Source of the DNA: Acanthaster planci
Taxonomy: Eukaryota > Echinodermata > Asteroidea > Valvatida > Acanthasteridae
Direction of reading: 5' to 3'
DNA length: 40,371 nucleotides
Assembly (NCBI RefSeq): GCF_001949145.1
Contig: NW_019091511.1
Span: 231,121-271,491 of the forward strand
Positions 1 through 10,675 of the stretch are shown in pieces. A program made the position numbers and the translations under genes. The notes under the pieces were generated by a model. It made no database searches. It saw only the letters and a list, made by a program, of their open reading frames with translations, and was not told the origin of the DNA. Every line of letters starts with the position of its first letter. The first letter of the stretch is position 1.

Positions 1-68
1 GTATGTGTGGTATGCACTAATCCTCACACAAAGCCGCAGCTGTCAACGGTTCCGGTGCGAAGGGGTTG
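1..68 (-). mobile_element. Truncated copy of TTAA-type MITE family A
   Basis: The left edge of the window matches, inverted, the left part of the element at 3210-3392, including the stretch around GTGTGGTATGCACTAATCC. It ends AAGGGGTTGA, where the second copy has AAGGGGTTAA. The other end lies outside the window. Confidence 0.65.
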
Positions 69-268
69 ATAAGTAGGTGTGCTAAAAAAGTTTCCAGAAT
101 GCTAGTGTGTTGCTCTTTACTTCCCTACTTTACACGTTTACCCAAGAAATTTGTCTCTGTGTTAGGACCAGGCCCCCTTGGCAACTTTTAAACGGAGCCC
201 TTGTTATTGCCTTAAAATATGTAATCTGCAAATACGTTATTTGCGTAACTTCATTGACTTATAAATGT

Positions 269-396
269 GCCATCCCACGGACTGAAATACGCCATCCCAC
301 GGACTGAAATACGCCATCCCACGGACTGAAATGCGCCATCCCACGGACTGAAATACGCCATCCCACGGACTGAAATACGCCATCCCACGGACTGTA
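269..396. repeat. 22-bp minisatellite, about 6 copies
   Basis: The unit GCCATCCCACGGACTGAAATAC is repeated in register at 269, 291, 313, 335, 357 and 379, almost without change. It lies in the intron just before the first CEP112-like exon. Confidence 0.95.
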
Positions 397-470
397 CCGT
401 TTTGAGGGAAGATTGCCACAAGAAAATGAAGCTAAATCATGTCCTTGTCGTTGATTCTTTGTGGACTCAG

Positions 471-563
471 TCTGCAGAGACGATTCGTGAGCTGGAGCAA
501 CACGTCCAGGACCTGAAACAACAGCTGCAGGAAAGTGAACATCGCCGACAGCGAGAACTCAGG
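471..563 (+). CDS. CEP112: CEP112-like exon (first in window)
   Basis: It begins after CTCAG and reads SAETIRELEQHVQDLK..., ending AGG|GTAGGA in phase 0. A second AG at 476-477 could start the exon 7 nt later; the longer form is chosen because its 31 codons keep phase 0 on both sides. Confidence 0.65.
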
Positions 564-3500
564 GTAGGAAGTCATAAATGCATACCTCCGATCATGGATA
601 CGGTTTTTTGTTATACAAAATATCATGTGATACACAGAAGGTACAATGAGCCCCGAGCTGGACCAGGAGAGGGCGCAATTTTCCAAGCAAGTGAGGCTTC
701 TTTGGTCAGAACTGCATTTTGCTGGTTCACGAACGACTGTGAAATGCGTGCGTTATGGTTGTGTAGCTACCGACAAAATGAACGCTGCCGACCAACCTGG
801 CTCTGTTCAACCAATGAGGGGGTGCTTCTGCTCAAGGCGGATAGATCTAGTGTTGAATACATTGAGGCATGGAGCTTAGAGTCATCTATGCTCAATTTAC
901 AAGAAAACTGTTTGACATATTCTTGATGTCATTTTGCCAATGACTGGAGCATGTTTTCTGTCGTTTAGAATTATAAGAATGATGCCATGAACAACACGCC
1001 AATGTGGTCTTACCTCGGACAAATGTGAATTTTAATAATACACAACAGTAACTCATCCTGAAATAAGAGAAAGGGAGTGTTTTGAAATGTTAGATTTGCC
1101 AAGAATAAGTGCTTTTTATTCCCAGTATTTATTGGTGTCAAGCAAATATGATGGCATTGAAGTCGATAAGAGGCACAAGTAATTACGTTGTATTTGGGTC
1201 ATATTTAAATTTTGGGTTCACACAAGGATCTGGAGTCTATGCTAAAACAAGATAAACTTCACCAGGAGAATCTTCACGAGAAGCAGATATTGAGCTTGAG
1301 GTCGGAGCTGGAAGGAGAAAGACAAGACAATCACAACAAAATCCTGAAAGTTCAACAAGCAATCAGGTACACTTCCGGTCCGTCATGTAACACGACAGTC
1401 GATAAGTTTATAGCCTATTACCTGATGAGTTAATGACTACTCTTCATGTACACCATGTCTACCTTTTTCAAAGGTTGCCAGACACTGATATCTCAATTGC
1501 TGGGCCGAGTCAATTTGACTAATTCACTATTTGAATATTCGACTCGAAATTCGATCGAATATCCAAATATTCGGTCGTACCAACTGGCAGATTGTTGATG
1601 AATAAACCATTTCTACAAAATCAGTTGCAATAACACACACCATTGTACATTATAATCAATAAAATAGCTTCTCACATCTAGAACTATCACCTGTCATGAT
1701 TTAGCAAGATTTAAGATACGAACAATACCTTTTGCCTTGTTGAAAATTTCTATTCCATTAATGAATAATTTACTTTTTGAAATATACTCTGTTGCTTTTC
1801 ATTAGAATCTGCTTGAAACAAGTCTCCATAGTGCAATTTTCTCATTTAAAACAAAAGAAAACTCTCCCTTCCCTTTCATGACTTTTAAATTCAAGTATTT
1901 GAATTCAGATAATAATATTCGATAAATCGATTGGATATTCAGCACAGCCCTATCAATTTCCTTGAAGAGAAATTTGAAAACTGTGTCATTTGGAATAACA
2001 AATGCAGGGAACGTGAATGGAAATACAGGATTTGGAGTTGGATGTCACAGATTCACGTGAGAACATCTTCAGGAAATCTTGAGAAAAACCTTCAAGTTAC
2101 AAAACTGTTAACATCTGCGAATGCCTTGTTCACCTAGGGATAAGGATGACCAGTTAGAGAAGTCGGCCGAGTTGCGGAAGATGCAGACGCAGCAAGCCGA
2201 GAAAGCGCTGGAAGAGTTCAAGCTGCAGGTGGAGCAGAACTCCAGCAGGATGTTTGAGGACATGAAGGCACAAATGCAGAAAGTGGAAGCTGATCTCCTT
2301 CAATCCAAAGATCTGCGACAGACGCAGGCGAAGGAGTATGCCAGGCAACTAGACCAAGAGCGTAAGCGCTTTGAAAAACAGGTAAACGGGAACAAATTTG
2401 CTCTAATTCAATGTCGAACAAGTCAGCATTGTTGGAAAGTTCCAGTTGCTATTAAAAGAGTGATGCTTCTCATTTGAATAGTATGGTGCGCCAAAGAGGT
2501 CAGATGGGGTACTATTGAGTGTTCTTTGATATGTCAAGATAATACTAAGTCTTTTTAGATGAGATGAGGTGATGTCTCTTGTTCTCTGATAGAATGTAAC
2601 AATGGCAAGTGTTCTTTGATAAGACTGGGCAGTACCAATTAGGGCTTAGCCAATTTGAATAATTTACTACATGTATTCGAATATTCAACCTTCAGTTTGA
2701 TCGAATATCTGAATATTCAATCCTACCGACCGGCAGATAGTTGATGAAAAAACCATATGTATAATCAGTTGCAATAACACAGACAATTGTACGTTATAAT
2801 CACTATCCAAGCCTCTCATGTCTAGGAGTACATGTATCTCCAGCCGTGATTAGCAAGATTTAACAGACCAACAGTGCTTCTTGTCCTGTGGAAAATATCC
2901 ATTCCTTTTAAATTTTTAATGAATATTCTACTTTTTGAATTATTGAAAGATTTCTGTCGCTCTTCTTTTGAGTCTGCTTGAAAGAAGCCACTATAGTGCA
3001 ATTTTTCTCATTCTAAACAAAAGAAGAAACAAAATGAAGTTTGCATTCGGATATTCAAATTTGGGAAATACTATTTGAATATTCAATAATTGATTGAATA
3101 TTCAGATATTCAGCATGGCCCTAATACCTAGGTTATGAGGAAAAGTGTTTTATTTACAGCAGCAGGAGAAGAATCGTGTACTCAGTCGACAGTGAATCAT
3201 CTCCATTAACCCCTTCACTCCGGGAGACGGCAAGAGCCGCAGCTTTGTGTGAGGATTAGTGCATACCACACATACAGTCTATTCACCAAGCAGCTGCTGA
3301 TGCAATGTGGGGCCTGCTGCTGGACAAAGCCCTCCACTCAGGGCATGCCACAGCCCAGCAGTCACGGTCAAAAGAATCCCGGCGTGAAGGGGTTAAAGTC
3401 TTATTAACATTTGGAAAACTCAAAATGAGCATGCGGACATTTTTTGTTTGCAGTTTTCTGAGCAGGAGGCCTTGCATAACGAGAAGTTGAGCCAACTCGT

Positions 3501-6500
3501 ACAACAGCATCAAATGGAACAGGAATCGATGCAGCAAGAACATGAACGGATCCTGGCAGGCAGCACAGGCAGGCTGCAAAGCCGGATAGACGAAGAACGT
3601 AATCAGAGTGTACAGCGACAAGACCAGGATGCCACGGTAGGCAAACACACACCAGTCCTGACGAAGAATTGAAAATGAAACCGAGCATCTCTTATGAAAA
3701 CCACCACAGGATCAGCAATTTTCCTTACAATCAATGGTGTCACTCTGCAGCTCCACGAGATTCTTGAAACTGGAGTTTGGAAAAGAGAGGTCATCTCTTT
3801 GGGTCATTTTTCTAGGATTTCTTCTATTCACAAAAAGGTTCATTTACTAGAGCTGTTGGCATTGTGGATTGGATTCTAAGGTAATAAGAGAGCTGGAGCA
3901 GCAAGTCCGTGAGCTGAGACAGGCAAATATGCAGAATGATTCTCTCCGCAAGCAGCAACTTGTTGAATTGGGATTACTGCGAGAAGAGGAGAAGCAGAAA
4001 GCACACCGGGAGAGCGAGACAGCCGTAAGTTACCTCCAACCCTTTCCTCCATCCCTTTCTTCGTTCTGTGTGGAAAACTGGATTGCAGTATGAGCCAGAA
4101 CCTTGCTGTGTAAGACAGCCTGTCTTGAACAGAATATTGGGGGGAGGAGCCTGACTATAGCATGGCTTGTCAGGGACAGTTTGACTATAGCATGGCTTGT
4201 CAGGGACAGTTTGACTATAGCATGGCTTGTCAGGGACAGTTTGACTATAGCATGGCTTGTCAGGGACAGTTTGACTATAGTATGGCCCACCTGTGACAAA
4301 ATAGGGATAGTGTCTCTATAGCACGCCCCGTCAGGGACAAGATATCAGAGGCAGGTTGACTATGGAATGGCTTGACAATAGTAAGGTACACTTGGGACAT
4401 AACACCAAGTACAACTGGACTATGGCATGGCCTGTCATCAGGGACAGCCTGATGTCGGTTGTTTAGATCATAGGAAGACTAGACGCAAGACAATACTGGG
4501 ACAACCTGACCATAGTACTGCCCATCATCAGGCATCGCCGGACTATAGCATGGCCCACCAGGGATATCCATACTATAGCATGGCCCACCAGGCACAGCTT
4601 GGATATAACATGGTCTACTAGGGACAGCCTATTGCATGGTCCACCAGGGATAGCCATACTGTAGCATGGTCCATTAGGGATAGCCAGACTATAGCATGGT
4701 CCACCAGGGATAGCCAGACTATAGCACGGCCCACCAAGCACAGCTTGGATATAACATGGTCTACTAGAGACAGTCTGACTATTGCATGGTTTATTGGGCA
4801 TAGCCTGACTGCAGCTGCAGCTGACTGCAGGGACAATATCTCATTGACAGCCTGACTATAGAATGGCTCATAAGGGCAAAATGATTCATATTTTATTATG
4901 TAACCGACATCAGAACCTCAAAACGAGAATGTAACCAACCAAGTAAAAGTGACAGGAGTATATTCTGGTGAGTTTCTGTGCAACCGTGTTTACCAATAAA
5001 TGTCCAACTTATTTATTCAAAGGTTTCTAAACTGAAGTCAGAGATGGAGCAGCAACGGTTGAGATTACAAAGAGATCACAGTGCCGAGATGGAACAAATG
5101 TTGCAAGAGGTAGCTGCGTTTCTGCGTTCTGTGGTCATTTTAGGGCAGTGACACCAGTTTCATAGAGTTTCACTCTCGTTGTAGCTATTACAACAGTAGT
5201 TCCCTCTTCATCAGTAGCAGCATGCTGAAATATCAACCAATACTACTACAAGAGAAAGTCTGTAGCGGTAGTGGAAATCCTCTTTGTTGGTATTCTTAGA
5301 ATAGTGACATCCATGTCATAAAGAGATCATTTTGTTATCATAAGTACTGCAGTAATGCCGCTCTCGGCACCGGTAGGCAGTGTAATGAACATTCCATCAA
5401 GAAAATGCTCATTACATCTGATTGCTTTCTCACCACAAAGGTGAGAGGTTTGTCATATATTCAACATTTCAAAGATAGTTACTGGTGGAAGTGTGAGCTG
5501 TTAGAATCCATTCAAATATAATCACCAGCTCACTACCAAACCAGTCTGCAACTTGGTATTAAGGATGGGAAAGGATGTGGTTACTTCAGCATTCTTGTTT
5601 GAAATGTTTGATTAACCTCTTGGGAGAGCTGACCTACATTTATAGTTGATCAGAAATCTGTCAGATGCTATGCAGTCTTGTATCAAGTTGCAAACTAACT
5701 GGCAAAAGCAGTCTTTCGTCAACGTCTATCTCAAGCTCAGGAATTGAATTCTGGTTTTTGCATGCAATGGACCCGGCCACAGTAGTGCCGGTCTTATCAT
5801 TTGGAATGGATGGGGGATTATTGCCATCAATGCTCGGATTAGGCCCTTCATTTAGACGAATTTTGCATAATTCACCTTGTGTCATTTCAGACCAATGCAA
5901 GACTGAAGAACATAGAGACAGACTACACAGAGAGATTAGCCAAAACAGCTGAGGTGAGATCCACAGGTGGATTGATGAGATTGGATAGGTATATCACAGT
6001 GCATAAAGCCAGTGCAAACAAAGATTGGATCTATCAGATGTGAAACAGTTCAAGAACCAAATTGTTTCTAAGAGTGAGTTTTTGGTACAATAAACAGTCA
6101 CGGTTTGTTTCTCACACTGTCGTGCACAATATAAAAACAGTTGGGCTACTTAACTATGCAGGGGTCAAGTTGTGTATGTTGTATGCAGGCATCAGAGATT
6201 TGGAGGATGGGTAATATTCCATTCAGTCCTACCTCTGCTGGATTGGTCACTTTGTTGCGCTATTTTCTTGTCTCTGCAGAATAACAAGCAGTTAACGGAG
6301 AGAATAGAAACGTTGCAGCAAGAATTCTTGAGGTGTGTAGTTAATTTTTGCCGTATCTGTTTCTTCCACAACCTCTGGAACATTTCGTCTGTCATCATAA
6401 GACCTGTTTATCGAGGGTTTGCTTGGGTACCATCTTGCAGGCCAGTGCTTTTGTTCCACTAAAAAGGTTTCCCTGTGGAACAAAAGAACTGCTCTGCAAG

Positions 6501-8812
6501 ATGGCTACGGCGCAAAGCCTTTATAGATTAGACATATGGCCTTTCTCAGGCAAATGATATCACGTGATATCACAAAACCAATGGGCATATAATTGTGATG
6601 CCGTGAGTAGACACTTAATCGGTTGCGTTGATGTTCTGACAGCTCTAGGAACGAGCTTGAGAGGCAGATGTCGGATGCTATCACCAAGCTGGAAGACGAG
6701 AAGGAACTCCTTAAGAAACAGCACTCTGCCTATCTAAAGGTAAGACATCCATCAAATGCCCGCTCATGTTGAGTTAGGATGTGCGTAAATCTCTTTAATA
6801 TGAGCAAAATTTGTACACTCTGGGTTTTAAAACTGAACTGTGAAACATATACGAGGACTTTCTTCTCAACAACCGTCATTCATGTACTTTCACTTGATTT
6901 ATTTTGTTTTGTCACCGGAAAGGGCATGTTATTACGTATTTAAACAACAATGCAGCGACATCTGATGTGTGTTTATAACCTTACAAAAGCTTACCAGGAA
7001 TGCGGCTGAACCATATCCTGCCGGGGAGCTCAATTTCAGGTACCTAAATAGCCGGGGTGCCTGAAATCGGACAAAAGAGCTGGGCCTTGTTACAAAAGAC
7101 TGTACTTGGAGCAAAAGACCGAAATGCTGGGAATTGCCAACTTTTTTTCAGTTGTCAATAGCAGAGGAAATCCGTCATTGTTTTGAACGATTATACCACT
7201 GTTTGTGGCATTCAGCGTGAGTGGGTTACCACTGGGGACAAAAGTATTCCAGCGCTCCAGGGATGAGCGATACAATACCGCTGCACGCTAATCTGGCCCC
7301 TATTGAAAAGATGCCAGCAGCACACTGTGCCAATTTTGGGAACAAAAGAAACTTATATAACACCACCCAATCTGGGTTCTTTTTACAAGGCGGCAGGCAT
7401 GGCTGAAATATTCGGGCATCAATAGATGTTGTCTGTCAGATTAGAGTAGCCACCAGACAGTCACTCTATGATGTTTAGGCATTCAGACAAAAAAGATAAG
7501 AATTTTTGAAGATTTTTGAAACCAAAGTTACTGGAAAATTGCCCGTATGTAGGCACTGCATTTTTAAAAGCACAAGGCAGCCAGTGGTAAAATATTGTAA
7601 CCAGGTCTTGCTTATTCCAGTTGGGCGAGTGAATTTTATCCTTCGTTGTCAGACTTTGCACCAAGACCTCGATAAGCAGAGGACTCGAGCCAGGCAGGTG
7701 GAGAGAGAATTACAGCAGAAGGATTTCCAGCATCAAGACCGGGTATGAAGATAACTTGATCCTCATTCCGGCCATCAAGATATGTCCAATGTTATTTGTT
7801 GAAATGGTGACCGTGGATTGCCACAAACTGCGAGTTTTGAACTCCTAGCTTTGATGTTACAGAAGTAACAAGCTGTTGGAGTGTGGAAAATATGGAATCT
7901 GCTTTTTAGCCCTGGACTCCACCGTTCCCATACACAGATACGACTCATACTAAGGTCTAAACAAAATGCCAAGTTTGGTCATCGACCATTTGTCAACTAA
8001 TTGCCTAGTACCCTGAATGTATTTTATGTATAAGTTACCGGTCACAATCGACCAACGGTCGACAATTAGACACTTAATGAACTGGGGTGGATCACGTTAG
8101 CAGTTGGATATCAGGCTTTGATGCAACATTGGATTTTGGATTGTTCAAGCCTCGTCTTTGTTCTTGCTGTTAGATGACCCACTTGAAGCAAGAATACGAA
8201 CACAGAATGAGAGGACTGATGCCTCTGAATGTCCGGCAGGTAAGAGCCTTGAATGGACCAGATTTAAAAGGAAGAAACTCCCGATAGATTTCAACTCAGA
8301 CCGTGAGTGTTTGATCAGGGTTCCTGTGGTCATTGAAAACCCCCAGAAAAAAAAGTTGTCCCGGAAAATCATGGAAAAGTGGGGAAGACTCGGGAAGAAA
8401 AGGGTGTCCTGGAATCCTGGTATCAGAGGAAAGCAAGTCATGGAAATGTGGAAATCAAGATCACATTAGGGTTATTTGATGGGCCTCGTTTGATGTGATT
8501 ACAGAATAATGACAAATATAACGGCTTTCTCCTTGTCCATCTATAGTAGTGGTTGTGGCAGGAAACTGTTCTCGGCAAAATGTCACGGAAATTGTCCCCA
8601 TTTAAGTCCTGGAAAAGTCATGGAAGTAAACGTCAAAATTTCTGCAGGAGCCCTGTCGAGTTTTCATGCTATTTATTCTTCCTCAGGAGCTAGAAGACAC
8701 TATTGAATCGCTCAAGGCCCAAGTGAGCGCTCTCCAGCAAAGAAGTATGTTACTACAAGAAGATATCGATAAGAGCAGAAAAGCCACCGTGCGGTCACCC
8801 TCTAGGAACTAA
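471..8812 (+). CDS. CEP112: CEP112-like centrosomal coiled-coil protein, C-terminal 12 exons (5' end outside window)
   Basis: Twelve exons join in one open frame: 471-563, 1227-1366, 2138-2381, 3454-3636, 3881-4024, 5023-5109, 5891-5953, 6280-6332, 6649-6739, 7653-7742, 8174-8239 and 8687-8812. Together they are 1380 nt, giving 459 residues and a TAA stop. Introns are phase 0 except those after exons 2 and 8, which are phase 2. The product is almost wholly heptad-like and rich in Glu, Gln, Lys, Arg and Leu, as expected for a long coiled coil. The assignment rests on the last two exons, which carry EYEHRMRGLMP...VRQ followed by ELEDTIESLKAQVSALQQR; these resemble the C-terminus of vertebrate CEP112/CCDC46 as I remember it. 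CEP112 is a centrosome-associated coiled-coil protein of poorly known function. The start codon and N-terminal part lie to the left of the window. Another coiled-coil protein cannot be excluded without a search. Confidence 0.7.
645..855 (+). repeat. Dispersed repeat, copy 1
   Basis: About 210 bp, from GAGCCCCGAGCTGGACC to a stretch before TCTAGTGTTG, matches 32362-32566 in the same orientation. Shared blocks include CAACCAATGAGGGGGTGCTT. No inverted termini were seen. Family unknown. Confidence 0.8.
1227..1366 (+). CDS. CEP112: CEP112-like exon
   Basis: Starts DLESMLKQDKLHQENL and ends CAATCAG|GTACAC in phase 2. It is coiled coil throughout. Confidence 0.65.
1497..1955 (+). mobile_element. 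AT-rich MITE-like element, copy 1
   Basis: Starts near GGGCCGAGTCAATTTGAC and ends at ...TCAGCACAGCCC. It is rich in GAATATTCG palindromes near the ends and shares most of its length with 2640-3123, including CAGTTGCAATAACACA. Ends of the form GGGC...GCCC resemble hAT-type termini, but this class is a guess. Confidence 0.65.
2138..2381 (+). CDS. CEP112: CEP112-like exon
   Basis: Follows CACCTAG. The first G completes an Arg codon, and the exon then reads DKDDQLEKSAELRKMQ and on to QERKRFEKQ|GTAAAC. With 244 nt it is the longest exon here, and it is flanked in both introns by copies of the same AT-rich repeat. Confidence 0.75.
2640..3123 (+). mobile_element. AT-rich MITE-like element, copy 2
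   Basis: Diverged direct copy of 1497-1955. Its ends TAGGGC and GCCCTA are inverted, and inner AATATTCAA motifs recur. It lies in the intron after the exon at 2138-2381. Confidence 0.65.
3206..3396. mobile_element. Small TTAA-flanked MITE, family A (piggyBac-like)
   Basis: A 183-bp element (3210-3392) is flanked on both sides by TTAA. Its terminal inverted repeats, CCCCTTCACTCCGGGA and TCCCGGCGTGAAGGGG, differ at one position. There is no coding capacity. TTAA target duplication and C-rich termini are typical of piggyBac-mobilised non-autonomous elements. Confidence 0.75.
3454..3636 (+). CDS. CEP112: CEP112-like exon
   Basis: After TTTGTTTGCAG it reads FSEQEALHNEKLSQLVQQH and ends GATGCCACG|GTAGGC. 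It has 61 codons and is phase 0 on both sides. Confidence 0.7.
3881..4024 (+). CDS. CEP112: CEP112-like exon
   Basis: After GGATTCTAAG it reads VIRELEQQVRELRQANMQ and ends ACAGCC|GTAAGT. It has 48 codons and is phase 0 on both sides. The following intron carries the 30-bp minisatellite. Confidence 0.7.
4153..4870. repeat. 30-bp minisatellite with degenerate tail
   Basis: The unit GACTATAGCATGGCTTGTCA plus GGGACAGTTT is repeated without change from 4153 to about 4272, then continues as diverged units (GGCCCACCAGGGATAGCC-like) to about 4870. The 30-bp period keeps frames open on both strands, but no splice sites support coding. Confidence 0.9.
5023..5109 (+). CDS. CEP112: CEP112-like exon
   Basis: After ATTCAAAG it reads VSKLKSEMEQQRLRLQRD and ends TTGCAAGAG|GTAGCT. 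It has 29 codons and is phase 0. Confidence 0.65.
5891..5953 (+). CDS. CEP112: CEP112-like exon
   Basis: After TCATTTCAG it reads TNARLKNIETDYTERLAKTAE, then |GTGAGA. A short exon of 21 codons, phase 0. Confidence 0.65.
6280..6332 (+). CDS. CEP112: CEP112-like exon
   Basis: After TGTCTCTGCAG it reads NNKQLTERIETLQQEFL and ends AG|GTGTGT in phase 2. Confidence 0.6.
6414..6525. repeat. Hairpin element in a CEP112 intron
   Basis: CCATCTTGCAG...CTTTTGTTCCA at about 6430-6460 is repeated inverted as TGGAACAAAAG...CTGCAAGATGG at about 6475-6508, with a short loop. It is a foldback element remnant. Confidence 0.6.
6649..6739 (+). CDS. CEP112: CEP112-like exon
   Basis: After AGCTCTAG, one G completes Arg. 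It then reads NELERQMSDAITKLEDEKEL to CTAAAG|GTAAGA, returning to phase 0. Confidence 0.65.
7653..7742 (+). CDS. CEP112: CEP112-like exon
   Basis: After CGTTGTCAG it reads TLHQDLDKQRTRARQVEREL and ends CGG|GTATGA. It has 30 codons, phase 0. Confidence 0.65.
8174..8239 (+). CDS. CEP112: CEP112-like exon
   Basis: After GCTGTTAG it reads MTHLKQEYEHRMRGLMPLNV and ends CGGCAG|GTAAGA. The RGLMP motif just before the last exon supports CEP112. Confidence 0.75.
8687..8812 (+). CDS. CEP112: CEP112-like terminal exon
   Basis: After TTCCTCAG it reads ELEDTIESLKAQVSALQQRS and ends in a basic tail (KATVRSPSRN) and TAA at 8810-8812. Confidence 0.75.
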   Translation, partial: ELEDTIESLKAQVSALQQRSMLLQEDIDKSRKATVRSPSRN

Positions 8813-9127
8813 TCCATGACTACTTACAGATATGCTCATATTTTTGTCATATCGGTCATTATATAAATTCGGGGTCCGAAAGTGTGGCACTTTTGTGTCC
8901 TTGTTACATCTGACCTGTGTAATTTGACATGGAAATGTCATTGGAACTGATTTCAATCTATTACTATTTGTTGGGCAGGTAATTTGCATTAATTTGTCAC
9001 TCATGGAAATTAGAAAATGTGTTCTGAACTTATAAAATTATATGTCAAATGTGACAGGGACACCAAAAAATCGGATCCCTAATTTCTAGAATGACCCATA
9101 TATCCATGCAGATCAGAATTGCCAATG

Positions 9128-9133
9128 AATAAA
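9128..9133 (+). terminator. Candidate poly(A) signal of the CEP112-like gene
   Basis: Canonical AATAAA 315 bases after the stop codon, just before the foldback element. It would give a 3' UTR of about 330 bases. Confidence 0.45.
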
Positions 9134-9162
9134 TGACAGTCCACACTCGATTTGCCACGAAA

Positions 9163-9716
9163 ACATTTTATTATAACTTAAAGAGTACCTCTAAGGAAAA
9201 AGTGTTTTCTCTGATTTTGATCTGTTCATATAAATATGGAAGCATCCAATTCGAATGCAGCGTCAGTTGTCTGCAGAGCTCAACTATAACAAATTTGAAA
9301 GAGTTTTTTTTGTCTGTTCATGCCAAGATTCAAATTCTGAATGTAGATTGCGTCATTCTGATAAAACGAGGGGAACCCTGGCCTTTTTGTTCGTAGGCCT
9401 GGATAAACCATTTTGCGTGCCACAGAATGGCTACAAACAATGGCTACATGCATTGTTGGCACGCACAAGGGTTTATCCACTACGAATACAGGACGAGGGT
9501 TCCCCTCATTTTCTCTGTTTTCTCCGAATGATGCAATCTACATTTTGAATTCGCATCTTGGCATGAATAGAAAAAAAGCCCTTTTTAGCTCGTTATAGTT
9601 GAGTTCTTAAGACAAATGACACTGCTTTCGATTTGGATGCTTCCATATTTATTTGAACTGATAAAAATCAGAGAAAACATGTTTTACATAGAGGTGCTTT
9701 TTAAACTATGTTTTAT
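9163..9716. mobile_element. Large foldback element with arms of about 260 bp
   Basis: The left arm (about 9163-9424) and right arm (about 9456-9716) are imperfect inverted copies. Perfect blocks include GAGGGGAACCCT against AGGGTTCCCCTC, and GGATAAACC against GGTTTATCC. The centre has a second small palindrome around TGCGTGCCA and TGGCACGCA. There is no coding capacity. It lies between the poly(A) signals of two convergent genes. Confidence 0.8.
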
Positions 9717-10144
9717 TTCTTTTTAAGTAGGTAACAATGCATTATTACATGGAGTCAGTTATTTGTGAATAACTTTAAAGAATAGATAGAAAAGTATGAG
9801 AATGTGTAGTATTATAAACATGGTTTTTATTTTACTTGAGGGTTGTGCATTGTTCTTAGAACAGTCATTTTTAACTGCCTTTTTGAAAATTGTATAAAAG
9901 ATAAAAGACAGGTCAATTAATGTTTAAAGAAACCTGCAGAATTTCCTTTCTTGTCCAAGTTAATGCATTCAAAACTCAAAAGTTTGTAAAACAAGTTTAC
10001 ATTGAAAAGTTATTTTGAGAATTTTTCAGTTTTCCAGGTGGAATAACCGCATGAAGTTGAATCACAGTGCTCGTGTACATTGCAAATGTACTTTCTTGAG
10101 CTGTAAACTTTAAGATTTCTTTTTCCCCTGCTTTTCTTGAAGTA

Positions 10145-10160
10145 TTTATTTTTCTTTATT
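10145..10160 (-). terminator. Candidate poly(A) signals of the orphan gene
   Basis: Two AATAAA hexamers on the minus strand (10150-10145 and 10160-10155), about 520 bases after the stop codon. Confidence 0.35.
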
Positions 10161-10675
10161 TTTATCACATTTTTGAACTGTTTATGAAACGGCTCAAGAA
10201 TTCTGTTTGACACAGTAATTTGAAATAAACATTTTAAACAAAAGATTAGTTTCAAATACTTCTCCAGATTTAGTGTGAGGAAATTGTAATTTTCAAACAG
10301 GGATGAGTTATTAAAGAGTTCGTCACAATTTCTAATTAAATTTCCCCACAGGCCTGTGCTTTCGAAATTCTTCAGGCAAACCAATGACCCATTTGCATAA
10401 AGGGCTACATGATCAACTAGACTTGGAATACTAGTCCCTCAAATGTCTTGCTTTCACATAGTTGCGCATCGACCAACCAGCAGGACAATTGAAAACATCC
10501 AACCTCTTTGTCTTTTGGTGGGAATTTTGAAGTTTTGTGTTCCCCGATGTTGTTTCATAAGATCTTTAGAAACCACTGGGATTTTGGAAATCGATAAAAA
10601 TTGCCTAATCGGCAACAGATTGTTATGCTTAAGAAGACTATCGTTTATGCAAACATGGAATTGTGGTCCTTTTGT

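Noticed and set aside
269-396. CRISPR-like regular repeats
   Set aside because: Units are head to tail without spacers, in an animal gene; this is a minisatellite.
4030-4836. Long repetitive open frames on both strands over the 30-bp repeat
   Set aside because: They arise because the period is a multiple of three. They lie in an intron of the CEP112-like gene and have no splice or start support.
7033-7070. Hairpin TTTCAGGTACC / GGTGCCTGAAA in an intron
   Set aside because: The stem is short and imperfect with no conserved context; not enough to call an RNA gene.
8158-8469. 103-residue open frame across the CEP112-like exon at 8174-8239
   Set aside because: It is in another frame and continues through the donor; it is a shadow of the real exon.
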